A stretch of DNA of 64,000 bases from Membranipora membranacea (Eukaryota; Bryozoa; Gymnolaemata; Cheilostomatida; Membraniporidae). The DNA is taken from positions 22,480,283 through 22,544,282 of the forward strand of contig OU612066.1 in NCBI GenBank assembly GCA_914767715.1. Direction: 5' to 3'. The stretch's first letter is position 1. Every line of letters begins with the position of its first letter. This document shows, one piece after another, positions 42,950 through 52,499 of the stretch. The translations under genes were made by a program, and so were the position numbers. Under the pieces are notes generated by a model. The model did not search any database, had not been told where the DNA came from, and worked only from the letters and a program-made list of their open reading frames with translations.

Positions 42950-44628
42950 ATATATGACATCATGCAACTGCAGCAAGGAGTTATATAAATAAACCATACA
43001 TTGTGAAGCTAAAATTTTGACTTATATGCAGTGAACAGTGATCACACAAAAATGTGTGTAAAATGTAGGTGATCGGTAGGGTAAGCTTGGCCAGCGATTT
43101 TAAGGGTTAAGGCGTAAGGCTTTTTATTTTATGTTGGTAACGTTTGATAGAGGATTTGAAAGAACGATGACTCAAATTGTATGAACACACACGGATTTGG
43201 CTCTTTGGTATGCAGCTTGAATATATAATCCTAATCAATGAATTTTCATTTATTTTTCACTTACTAGCACTAAAAAATCTCAATTTCTCAGTCTGTTGTA
43301 GAGAAGTTTCACCATTGTGAATTACAAATCAAAACTCCGACCAAAAATTACAAATAACTAAAGAGATCTGGTGTAAGTTTTTTTCGGGTGCGATGATACA
43401 AAATACAGTAAGAAAATCCAACTTTCCTTCTCAGGACATTCGTCCAATATATTATTTCCTCACAAAACACCATCATCACAGAATCTTTGTTATCTTGTGC
43501 TGAACAAGTTCAGAAGTCTAGTAGGGAATTTTATAAAACAAGTGATCAACTATTACTGTGATTGCTGCTTGACTCAGTCGGATATGCATATACATCACAG
43601 CTGTGTATGCATATACATCACAGCTGTGTATGCATATACTCGGATATGTATATACATAAACACATACATTTGTACATACATATATAAAAATAAATATATA
43701 TATATATATATATATATACGTAGCTCGGATATACATATACAGCGCAGCTGTGTATGCATGTACTCGGATATGTATATACATATACACATACTTATGTACA
43801 TATATATATTTATATATACACGTAGCTCGGATATGCATATACAGCACAGCTGCTGTGGTCACAAGCGCAAACCTGCAATATATGCTGGTCAGTGTGAGAT
43901 AAAATGAGGGTAGTAGTATGAATAACTGCTATTTGTATAGAACCCAGTCTGAGCCACAAATCAACGTGTCTTGTCAGCCAGAGAAGACTTTTGAACTAAT
44001 GAGCAGCAACAACCCCTTCGTCAACGGTCAATTCAAAACGGTCAATTAAATGGAGTAACACTTGCAGGTGCGCTGCAGAATCTTGAGAATCTTGAGCTGT
44101 CTGGGGGGACCCAGATAGATCAAAGCTGATTATTTCATAAATAGAGGTTACAATAATTATCACTACAGAAAAAAATAATGTGTAAACATAATAAAAATAA
44201 GATATAACTAATATTGACATGCAATGTGGACGTCAGTTATTGCATTTATCATCCCTAAGAGCCCAGAATCGGCAGAAAAAGTTTGGGCATAGAAAAGGCC
44301 GTAAGATTTGCATAACATTAATCTATGTGTCACAAAACCTAGCTTCATCATTACTTATCATAGTTTGCATGTGCAACTTACAGTGCAGCCGCAGATCTAT
44401 TCTGCCTAATGTAATGACAAAACATTTTGCAGTAAACACTGACAACTAGCAAACCAAGCTGAGCCCACTAGTTGTGTTCTGACACACCTAGGGATCACTT
44501 TGCAGAACTCAATGAAGATGGTGGTGTTTAGATCCGGCTTAACTAAAAAATAATAGTTATTACTTGCAGTAGGGGTTTTTCGCATTGCATAGTAGTGCTG
44601 ACCGCTGAGGGTGAATGACTGTACTGTA
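42950..44628. other. Unique DNA right of the duplicated locus
   Basis: Similarity to units 1 and 2 ends at about 42950. Apart from the minisatellite at 43581-43860 nothing is recognised. The frames called here are products of the repeat. Confidence 0.5.
43581..43860. repeat. AT-rich minisatellite with CACAGCTGTG cores
   Basis: A 23-bp unit (TATGCATATACATCACAGC plus CTGTG) is repeated at 43585-43632. It is followed by about 2.3 copies of a larger ~105-bp unit joining CTCGGATATRCATATACAG, the palindrome CACAGCTGTG or a variant, and (TA)n/(ACATAT)n tracts. Repeated long open frames arise on both strands only because the unit lacks stops. Confidence 0.85.
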
Positions 44629-44765
44629 CCGTAATACCTCACCTATAAGTCACCAGACTTATAAGTGAATCACCCCCTCAGAAAAAATAAAAATGCTCCA
44701 GTTCTAAGACACCCCACAGCTATAAGCCACCCCACAGCTATAAGACACCATGTCTTATAAGTGAA

Positions 44766-44918
44766 TCATATCAGTAGTTGATGTTGGGAAGCTCTCCATC
44801 TTTGAATCAAGCGTTTATTAATGTTCAATTCCCTTGCAGTCTTGTCAAGGTTGTTATTCTTTTCAACTGTTCTCAATACTTCCAGTTTCTGCTGAATGGT
44901 GTATGAGGTTCTTGGCAT
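44766..44918 (-). CDS. Truncated pogo-type transposase, DNA-binding helix-turn-helix only
   Basis: This 50-codon ORF begins MPRTSYTIQQKLEVLRTVEK, continues with a second helix (LDKTARELNI) and a recognition helix (KRLIQRWRAS), and stops at 44766. That is the N-terminal Psq/CENP-B-like domain of pogo/Tigger transposases, which binds the inverted repeats. The DDE domain of several hundred residues is missing. A peptide with binding but no catalysis could act as a repressor of full-length relatives, or the ORF may simply be a leftover. No intron or lesion is seen within it. Confidence 0.7.
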   Translation of the reverse strand: MPRTSYTIQQKLEVLRTVEKNNNLDKTARELNINKRLIQRWRASQHQLLI

Positions 44919-45020
44919 GTTTTATTTATTTTGAAAGACTGTGAGAGAGATATGATATGCTGATTGTTGAAAAATTTGAATTTTGTGGCACATATTCACT
45001 CACTACAAATGAGTAGTTTG

Positions 45021-45100
45021 GGAAAAAACCTGCCCTGAGAGGGTTTCAAACTCGCAACTTCATGCTTACAAGTCGCACACTGAGCTATACAGCTTCGGTG
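45021..45100 (-). ncRNA. tRNA-like / tRNA-derived SINE fragment inside the mini-transposon
   Basis: On the minus strand TAGCTCAGTGTG (45076-45087) resembles a polymerase III A box and GAGTTTGAAACC (45042-45053) a B box. The spacing is shorter than in a normal tRNA and the T-arm does not pair well, so it is not a functional tRNA. It could be a SINE head or chance. Confidence 0.3.
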
Positions 45101-45226
45101 ATTGTAAGAGGTTTCAGTCCAAATTAAATATAAAAATGCTTCAAATGATAGTCGTGTCTATATGCTACTCTCTTAGAGCCGCCTTCATTTATAAATCGCG
45201 CGATCTATAGATGAGGGATTACGGTA

Positions 45227-45931
45227 TTCGTTTTCATTATTATAAGCTTATGATCCTAATTTATCTTAAAAGTTCTCGATCTAGGTTTTGCCTAAGGAGA
45301 CCAATTATTTATACAATCTTGTGTGGAAAGGTCTTTTACATACATTCACCGATTTTTCTTGCGCTTAAGCAATAAGGAGCTGATATAACTCTAGACGTCC
45401 CTTGATTATATACATTATTTCATTGACAGAGATACAGTAAACTATTATGCCCTGCACAAAATAATCATGTCATATCTTGCAAGTGTGACAGTATTTAATG
45501 CTATTATCTTGTCTAAGAAGTATATTGAGTCCATGATCTGAACACCCTAACCTCGTCCTCATGACATGCGGCTTGCGCCCTCCCTGCTTCCATAATATTA
45601 TAATAGTTGTTAATCAACTATTGCTGTGTTGTCCCCACCTGGATTATAAGAGGACAACTCTGAAATTAGTGCTTTTTCTGAGATCATAAGGTCAATGATA
45701 CCTGAATAGACATATGTTTTCAACATCAATGATTGGCGATTTGAGAGTCGGTGTCTGTGTTTAGGTAAAGAAAGTTCATAAAATAACTCTGTTAGCAGAG
45801 AAGATAAAATATACAGGTTGCAAATAAATAGTCAGTCGGATATTAGATACCTGGTTTTGTTTGCTTGATTGGAACATTTTTATTGACTGCTACAGCAAGG
45901 TAATGCCATAGTTTATGTTTCAAATGCATTC
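45227..45931. other. Unique flank left of the retrotransposon pair
   Basis: AT-rich, no gene seen. It contains a perfect short hairpin AATAGTTG-ttaat-CAACTATT (about 45602-45622), and a GTTGTCC/GGACAAC hairpin of the kind found elsewhere in the window (about 45628-45659). Confidence 0.5.
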
Positions 45932-46973
45932 TGTTCTGGATTTTCTTGATTACTACACCCGTCTTGTGATTAGTTTGGTAGCTTAGGCACGAGGGTTAAT
46001 AAATCCACCAGAACAAGAAAGCTTCAGTGTCTATTCAAGCACACTGACCGAGTTGCCAATCCGTTACGCAACTCAAACCGGCTTATACGAAGCCCAATTG
46101 ATGATCCAGTGAGTATTGGCTCTCACCTCAACAATTGCAGTTACTCAGAATGAGGGGTTGTATAAGGCGTTGAGCCCCCTTACTCACTGCAGAGAACTAA
46201 AGACCTATATTGCAATAAATATAGTCAATCCGCCAATAATATTGCCACTTGCGAAGATGTGAATATCTATGTTGTAGATTATAGGCATGGAGCCAGGCCT
46301 ACAACTATAGTGAAACTCCTGAGACTGCGAAGAAAGGAAAAGCTATGATGTAAATTATAGGCATTGAAGCCAGGCTTACAACTATAGTCAAACCTCTGCG
46401 ACTGCGAAGAATGGAAAAGCTATGATGTAAATTATAGGCATTCGAGCCAGGCTTACAACTATAGTCAACCACCCTTTGTGCTCAACGGAGTAATTACCAG
46501 TGGAATTATCCTGCAAGCCACCACTCTAACAATTATAGGCACTAGGCCAGGCTGTTAATAGTGATATACCAAGATGAAAGAGACTGAATTATAGACACTA
46601 GGTCAGGCTCAGTCCTCAATGTTACTTGGGACAATTTAGTTATATATACAACTTATTATGTTAATAACAGTTTATTGCTCTCACAATTCAACCATCCACA
46701 ATGAAGTCTGATAACTAAATCATGAAGCACAAAGCCACAGACGCTCCTTTTATAGGCGCATTGGAAAAACTGTCCTAAATGCACTTGAAACTGTCCTAAA
46801 TGCACTTAGGCGAAATAACCGTGGTTTTGTAAAAACATATGACAATACGGGTTTACACACTATTATAAGGAAACTGGTTATTTTAGCGTTTAAAGTTTTT
46901 ATCATTATAAATACAAAACATAACAAGAATATTATTCATTAGAGAGGGAGCAACAAAAGGTAAATATACAACA
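45932..46973 (-). repeat. LTR, left (3' LTR of the left copy)
   Basis: 1042 bp, starting TGTTGTATATT and ending CCAGAACA on the coding strand (TG...CA). U3 holds about five degenerate repeats of ATTATAGGCA...GCCAGGC (46270-46620), spaced about 85 bp in the better part. A TATATATAA box lies near 46635. Outside it the host flank ends in cattc. Confidence 0.9.
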
Positions 46974-46986
46974 CTCTCCTCATCTC
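46974..46986 (-). other. Polypurine tract of the left copy
   Basis: GAGATGAGGAGAG on the coding strand directly precedes the LTR start. This placement is what fixes the LTR border at 46973. Confidence 0.75.
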
Positions 46987-47036
46987 AATACAATACAAAA
47001 AATGGTATTGAACAATTGTATCATAATACCATAATT

Positions 47037-50000
47037 CTACATATCTTGTAGTGCGGTCTGAAGTTTTTTAATCTTCGCATCTTTTAGTGCGATGTCTCGT
47101 TTTAGATAGGCTATATCGGCTGTATCTGCAATGGTCACCAAATCTTCCTCCTCGTCACTGTACTCATCTCCTCTTATTTTGTGTAGTTTTGGGAACGGCC
47201 GGCTTTCTTTTACATCAAAATCTTTTTTGAAAGCCTCGTAAAAGGCCTGCTCTATTTGATACATGATGGTGGTATCACACTTTGAGGTTTTTGGAAACTT
47301 CGGATTAGTACCTTTCTGGTGTTTAGCAACTGTGAGCCTCCGCGTTACCCCGAATCCACAGCTACAGAACATGGCTGAGTAATGTTCTGCTATATGTAGC
47401 AACAGACGAGTCCTATTTGATGTCTTGAATTTGCATACTGTGCACTCCCCAAGCCTTCCGATGCGTTTGATATACGAAATTGTCTCTAGGGACACATACT
47501 CAGTATTGGTGGTTATAGTGGCTACTGAACTTCCATCCTTCATAGGGGATAATGGGCGTGCCGCTTTTCTCTCTTGTTTCTTTTCCCATCTTCTGACTGA
47601 GCTATCTTTTTTGGGACTGGAGCGTCTGCTGTATTTCTTCGGTCGCTGGTTTTCTTTTGATTCCTTCCTTTTATTTAGTATTGGCTTTTCAATATCCCGA
47701 AATTCCAGATACTCCTCAAGAGTTGGCTGCAACACAAGGGGGCTCACAATAGGCACAAGATTGGAGTCCGGCCTTGGCTCTTTGGGATTCACGGTTTCCA
47801 GCTGGCGGACATTGTAGTCAGGCCCTGGTTTAGTACATTTATCATTAGCTGTATCTTCCAAATTCATAACCACCGGCACAAGATTAGAGACATCAAAGTC
47901 AGGCCTTGGCTCGGTGATTTGATTTTTTACTACTGCATTTGTGGAATTTACTGGTAAGAGATTAGAGACATTGCTGCAGTCAGCCTTTGGCTCAGCACTA
48001 TGAATAAGGTAAGGATCATTTTCTATGTTCTGGAATTTAACAACCACTGGCTCAAGATTAGAGTCATTATAGACAGGCCTTGGCTCAGTGATATTATTAT
48101 TTGTTACTAGAGTTGGAGAGACTTCTGGCACAAGATTATAGACATTGTAGTCAGGCCTTGGCTCAGCAGTGTCTCCCAACAATAATGTGTCTAACTTTCC
48201 TAACTGGTATGGACTTCCCTGTGGAGTGTTTAGGCTGAACACACTCCCATCATCATCACTTAGAAGGCCTAACTCTCTGTGAAGATTTGTGCATACATCA
48301 TCATTATTATTCAATACCTTATTTATCTCATCAAGATCAGCATCGAAGAAAAAGTTATACTGGTCCATCTTTATCATTGGGAAGTTGACAGTAAACTGGT
48401 CTGCTATATTAGAATTATAGACAAAGACTTTCTCTTGTCCAATCAGATTGGGTCTCTCTTGGATGCAACCAATCACATCCACTCTCTCATCACAAGCTGT
48501 GACGTAATCGCGCAGGTTGGCCGGTTTCTTCCTGTTCCGCCCCGGTCTGTAAGAACAGTTTGCCTCGTTGTCAGGTCGGCCCGAAGTGTCGTCCTTGGCG
48601 ATTAATGTGGATTCGGCCCCGATCTCTAAATTTGGCTGATTTCTTTGTTTTCTAACTGTGTATTCTGGTTCTAGTTGATCCTCTTGTGTCTCTCCAAGGG
48701 GATGTGAGCTGTATATGAAATTTTTCAATCTTATTTCATTAACAAGAGTTGTCCTCCCATCTGCTAGTTTCTTAATCTTGTAGGTGTGGTTGCTAAAACT
48801 CTGTAACACTTTGTAGGGTCCCATAAACTTTGGTTTCAACTTCTTTATTTCTCCTTTTCTCTTCTGTTTGTTTGTGAGTAGTACCAAATCTCCAGGTTTG
48901 AACAATAGAGGTTCTTCTGAGTCTTCTGATCTGAGCTTCAGCTGTTTTTCCCTGATCATGTTGTGTACTTTTTCTAAGTTAGATTTTAGTTTAGTACTAT
49001 ATTCTTCTGTGGTAAATGAATCCTCGGATGGAGGGGAGTACATCAAATGATCCGGTAGTCTGGTTTCTCTCCCCATCATCATGAAGTTAGGAGTTTCTTT
49101 AGTGAAGGAATGGGGAACAGCTCTCAGAGCCCTCATTAGGTGGGGAAGCAGTATATCCCAGTCCTCTTCATTTTTGTCGATGAGTAGTGCCCGTAATGCA
49201 TCCCCAAGTACGCGGTTATTCCTCTCAACCACTCCATTGCCCTGAGGGTGGTAAGGTGTTGTATGCGTTTTCTCTACATTCCACAGCAGACAGAGTTCAG
49301 CCATAAGTTTAGATTCGAATTGAGCTCCTTGGTCACTGTGAATTTGTTCAGGGATACCCATATAGCAGAACACTTGCTTCTCTAATGTGTTTGCTACAGT
49401 TGTGGTTACGGAGTCTGTTAGCGGAATAGCATCTTGCCATTTTGTGAAATGGTCAGTTAATACAACCACCCATTGATTTCCTCTCTCTGTCTTTGGTAGA
49501 GGACCAAGGAGGTCTATTCCCACCATCTGCCAGGGTCTGCCACTGAATAATCGCCTCCTTCCTCGGGCGGTTTGGTTAAGTCTACCTCCTTTTCCTATCT
49601 GACACCTTTCGCAACTGAGCACCTCTCTTCTGACCTCTGAAGTCATGCCAGGCCAATACCAATCCAATCTGAGGCGGTTGAGCGTCTTTTCCACTCCATA
49701 ATGAGCAAGGCTATGGGTTTTCCATATAACATCTCTCCTCATGATTGACGGGCAAACTGTACATATTCTTGAAGTTCCATTGTGAATAATTCTTAGTTTG
49801 AGGAGTTTGTCTGTGTCAATAAACAACTGGGGCAATTGGTTGTGTAGCGTTTTTTGTTCAAAACTCCCACACTTCAGTTGTTCAGTTGTTAATGGAGTTT
49901 GGTTCTGTACGGCTTGGTAAACTAGTGAGAGAGAAAATTCTGGATCTTGTTGCCTATCGACCATATCCTGAGTCCGAATTTCCTGTTGTGTCGACATCAT

Positions 50001-52499
50001 ATGTATAGTATCTGCCCAATCATCCTGGTAGTCAAACTTTCCTGTGACAATTGGAGATGGAATGAGTGGAGTAACTGGGGTTTGCTGTATTATTTCTTGA
50101 ATAATAGTCTCCATATCAGGGCCTCCGTCTCGTTCCTGTATTTTGCTACATTGTTTACAGTCGCGGCATTTACGGCTCAATCCATCTGCATTGCCATGTT
50201 TTATGCCGGGTCTATGTTCTATGCTGAAGTGGAATTCAGAAAGTAATTCTAGCCATCGGGCGACTTGGCATGACGGTTCTTTCCGTCTGCACAACCATAG
50301 TAGTGATGCATGATCTGTTCTGACTGTAAATTTCTTCCCATATAGATAAGGTCTGAAGTGTTTTACTGTTTGTACTACAGCCAGTAACTCTTTACGGGTG
50401 ACACAGTAGTTCCTTTCAGGATCAGTAAGTGTCTTACTGAAGTAAGCTACTACTCGCTCCTCTCCATTTTCTAATTGCGAAAGCACTCCTCCGGTCCCAT
50501 CGTTACTAGCATCGGTATCAAGTATGTATTGAAGTTTAGGATCTGGATATCGCAGTATTGGTGCTTTCACTAGGGCCGTCTTTAGTTGCATGAACGCTTC
50601 TTTTTCAACATCTCCCCAACTCCAGGTACTGTTTTTCCCTGTCAGCCTAGTAAGTGGTTTCGCTATTGTGGCAAAACTCTCTACATATTGGTGGTAATAC
50701 CCTACAGTCCCCAGGAAAGCCTGTAAGCTCTTTATGTTGTGGGGGGTCGGCCACTCTTCTACAGCCCGTGTTTTGTTTGGGTCTGTGGCAATACCTTCCG
50801 AATTTACGACATGTCCTAGATATTTCACTTCAGTGCGGAAAAGTTCGCATTTCCCTGGTTTGAGTTTGAGTCCTGCCTCTCGAAACCGTTGTAAAACTTC
50901 CGACAGCCTTTCTACATGTGTCTGGAAATCGGGAGATATCACTATGACATCATCTAGATAAAGTAATAGAGTTTTCCAATGCAGTCCATATAAAACTCTC
51001 TCCATTAGCCTCTGAAAGGTAGCAGGTGCAGACGTTAGGCCAAATGGAAGTACCGTCCATTTCCACAGACCACTTCTGGTTACAAATGCAGACTTCTCTT
51101 GTGCATCTTTGTTGAGAGGTACTTGCCAATAGCCGCTTATCAAATCTAGCGTGCTAAAAATTTTACTCCCAGCTAGGGCGTCCAAGCTTTCATCTATCCT
51201 TGGAAGTGGGTATGCATCATGTTTTGTAACAGAATTCAGCTGTCTGTAGTCTATGCAGAATCGCCAGGAGTTATCTTTCTTCCTGACTAAGACTACCGGG
51301 GCGCTCCAAGGACTGTCAGCTGGCTCGATTAGTTTTTTATCCAGTAATTTCTTCACCTGTTTCTCAACCTCGATTTCTTTTTCTGGTCCCAGACGTCTCG
51401 CTGCCTGGCTTATAGGTGTGGTACCTGGTATTATGGGAATTTCATGCTCTACCAGCGTAGTAGCGCCCATATCATCGTCGCCTTTGCTGAACACATCGGC
51501 ATATTTGTTCAGCAACTGTGTTATGGTTGTCTGCTCCTCCTCTTTCGGACAAGCATCCATAGTACCTGTCAGGAGGTTTTTTAGGTGTTCTGGCACCTTA
51601 GACTGTCTACTCTGACATTCTCGGAATAATTGTTTGGTGTTTTGATCCTCATCTACTGTGGTGAAAGATCCAATGACAGTCCCTGTTTTGAGTTCTAGGG
51701 GTCTGTCCTCTGGGTTTAATGCTCTGACAAGGATGTGTCTTTTAGGGCTAGGCTGATTTAAACTTGTAGCTAACAGGCATATGTCATTTCCTTCAACGAT
51801 ACCGATCCGGCCACTGCAGTTGGTTGTCACTCGACAGGTTAACGTTACTTCAGATAATGCCGGTAGTATGGTGGTTTCTGTAACCTGTATGGTGCTGTTA
51901 AGTGGATCCCCATATCTGTCTGTGCATGTCAGTTGTTTCCCAGCTATAGTCAACTTCGACTGGTCGAATGTGACAGAACATCCATGTTCAATCAGGAATG
52001 GCATGCCAATTATTGCATCTTGACTGATTTCACACACCACAAAAGTTGTATCTACAGCGACATCTCTCAGTCGGCAGTTGAGGCGTATCAAGCCGAGAAA
52101 TGGAAGAGTTGTCCCATCTGCCATTTTTCCATGGGAATCATGGGGCTGTAGTTGGTTTTGTACCCTGTGAGGTAATCGATTGAAGGTTTCTTTTGACAGT
52201 AAGTTGGTTGTGCAGCCTGTGTCGATCAAAAGCTGTATTGATACACCTTGTACTTTTCCTGGTAAATAGTAGCTAGTATAGTGTGGTTTCCATAATCCAT
52301 CACTCCTTGTTGTTGTTTCAGGTATGTTGATTTCAGCAACTTTTGGTGTAGTCTTTTCGTATGATTTTTCACCCTGCTTGTCAGAGCGTCCACCCAGGAT
52401 GATTTTTAATGGTTTCGTGGACGCGACTCGTTTCCCGACCTTTGTCTGGGTTCTGGGCAGTCTCGAGAAACATGCCCATTTCTTCCACATGTCCAGCAC
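47037..52499 (-). CDS. Pol polyprotein (PR-RT-RH-IN) with long C-terminal extension, left copy
   Basis: The frame has 1820 codons. Aspartic protease: LIDTGCT with D93. Reverse transcriptase: FCIDYRQLN, then YLDD at 514-517. RNase H: DTDASNDG from D661. Integrase: zinc motif H929/H933/C963/C966, then D996, D1056, E1092 (35 residues between the last two). The integrase C-terminal domain (FKPGDLVLLTNKQKRK) ends near residue 1260. After it comes an unusual extension of several hundred residues: at about 1440-1585, six imperfect repeats of EPRPDYNVSNLVPVV; then a Lys/Arg/Ser-rich basic stretch; then two zinc-finger-like motifs (C1686/C1689 with HIAEH, then CSCGFG...KH); and a terminal coiled coil. 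The first Met is not the true start: pol is entered by frameshifting at codon 22. Confidence 0.95.
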   Translation of the reverse strand: MLDMWKKWACFSRLPRTQTKVGKRVASTKPLKIILGGRSDKQGEKSYEKTTPKVAEINIPETTTRSDGLWKPHYTSYYLPGKVQGVSIQLLIDTGCTTNLLSKETFNRLPHRVQNQLQPHDSHGKMADGTTLPFLGLIRLNCRLRDVAVDTTFVVCEISQDAIIGMPFLIEHGCSVTFDQSKLTIAGKQLTCTDRYGDPLNSTIQVTETTILPALSEVTLTCRVTTNCSGRIGIVEGNDICLLATSLNQPSPKRHILVRALNPEDRPLELKTGTVIGSFTTVDEDQNTKQLFRECQSRQSKVPEHLKNLLTGTMDACPKEEEQTTITQLLNKYADVFSKGDDDMGATTLVEHEIPIIPGTTPISQAARRLGPEKEIEVEKQVKKLLDKKLIEPADSPWSAPVVLVRKKDNSWRFCIDYRQLNSVTKHDAYPLPRIDESLDALAGSKIFSTLDLISGYWQVPLNKDAQEKSAFVTRSGLWKWTVLPFGLTSAPATFQRLMERVLYGLHWKTLLLYLDDVIVISPDFQTHVERLSEVLQRFREAGLKLKPGKCELFRTEVKYLGHVVNSEGIATDPNKTRAVEEWPTPHNIKSLQAFLGTVGYYHQYVESFATIAKPLTRLTGKNSTWSWGDVEKEAFMQLKTALVKAPILRYPDPKLQYILDTDASNDGTGGVLSQLENGEERVVAYFSKTLTDPERNYCVTRKELLAVVQTVKHFRPYLYGKKFTVRTDHASLLWLCRRKEPSCQVARWLELLSEFHFSIEHRPGIKHGNADGLSRKCRDCKQCSKIQERDGGPDMETIIQEIIQQTPVTPLIPSPIVTGKFDYQDDWADTIHMMSTQQEIRTQDMVDRQQDPEFSLSLVYQAVQNQTPLTTEQLKCGSFEQKTLHNQLPQLFIDTDKLLKLRIIHNGTSRICTVCPSIMRRDVIWKTHSLAHYGVEKTLNRLRLDWYWPGMTSEVRREVLSCERCQIGKGGRLNQTARGRRRLFSGRPWQMVGIDLLGPLPKTERGNQWVVVLTDHFTKWQDAIPLTDSVTTTVANTLEKQVFCYMGIPEQIHSDQGAQFESKLMAELCLLWNVEKTHTTPYHPQGNGVVERNNRVLGDALRALLIDKNEEDWDILLPHLMRALRAVPHSFTKETPNFMMMGRETRLPDHLMYSPPSEDSFTTEEYSTKLKSNLEKVHNMIREKQLKLRSEDSEEPLLFKPGDLVLLTNKQKRKGEIKKLKPKFMGPYKVLQSFSNHTYKIKKLADGRTTLVNEIRLKNFIYSSHPLGETQEDQLEPEYTVRKQRNQPNLEIGAESTLIAKDDTSGRPDNEANCSYRPGRNRKKPANLRDYVTACDERVDVIGCIQERPNLIGQEKVFVYNSNIADQFTVNFPMIKMDQYNFFFDADLDEINKVLNNNDDVCTNLHRELGLLSDDDGSVFSLNTPQGSPYQLGKLDTLLLGDTAEPRPDYNVYNLVPEVSPTLVTNNNITEPRPVYNDSNLEPVVVKFQNIENDPYLIHSAEPKADCSNVSNLLPVNSTNAVVKNQITEPRPDFDVSNLVPVVMNLEDTANDKCTKPGPDYNVRQLETVNPKEPRPDSNLVPIVSPLVLQPTLEEYLEFRDIEKPILNKRKESKENQRPKKYSRRSSPKKDSSVRRWEKKQERKAARPLSPMKDGSSVATITTNTEYVSLETISYIKRIGRLGECTVCKFKTSNRTRLLLHIAEHYSAMFCSCGFGVTRRLTVAKHQKGTNPKFPKTSKCDTTIMYQIEQAFYEAFKKDFDVKESRPFPKLHKIRGDEYSDEEEDLVTIADTADIAYLKRDIALKDAKIKKLQTALQDM
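52386..52436 (-). other. -1 ribosomal frameshift signal between gag and pol, left copy
   Basis: The heptamer G GGA AAC (52430-52436) lies in the gag frame exactly as X XXY YYZ. Five bases later a perfect 8-bp stem GCGTCCAC/GTGGACGC (52417-52424 with 52386-52393) closes a 23-base loop. Slipping back one base enters the pol frame. The pol frame is -1 relative to gag, in agreement. Confidence 0.85.

Larger units (their letters stand above)
44629..45224 (-). mobile_element. 596-bp pogo/Tigger-like mini-transposon
   Basis: The left end CCGTAATACCTCACCTATA and the right end, read in reverse as CCGTAATCCCTCATCTATA, are inverted repeats with 17 of 19 matches. TA duplicates flank it (44627-44628, 45225-45226), as for pogo elements. 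Inside, a minus-strand frame encodes a Psq/CENP-B-type helix-turn-helix. Subterminal direct repeats (ACCCCACAGCTATAAG, twice near 44710-44740) resemble transposase sites. The catalytic domain is absent, so it cannot move alone. Confidence 0.78.

Noticed and set aside
43497-43907. Tyr/Ile-rich proteins on both strands of the minisatellite
   Set aside because: Produced by a repeat unit that lacks stop codons; no gene structure.
45021-45100. Functional tRNA gene
   Set aside because: A- and B-box-like words are present but spacing is short and the T-arm does not pair; kept only as a low-confidence SINE-like fragment.
46270-46620. Regularly spaced repeats considered as a CRISPR array
   Set aside because: Eukaryotic LTR context, degenerate repeats, unequal spacing, no cas genes.
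47425-47817. 130-codon plus-strand frame opposite pol, also at 55313-55705
   Set aside because: Antisense shadow of the repeat region of Pol; identical in both copies because the elements are identical.
48279-48605. Antisense retrotransposon gene (108 codons)
   Set aside because: No start context, no motif; frame is a by-product of pol codon use.
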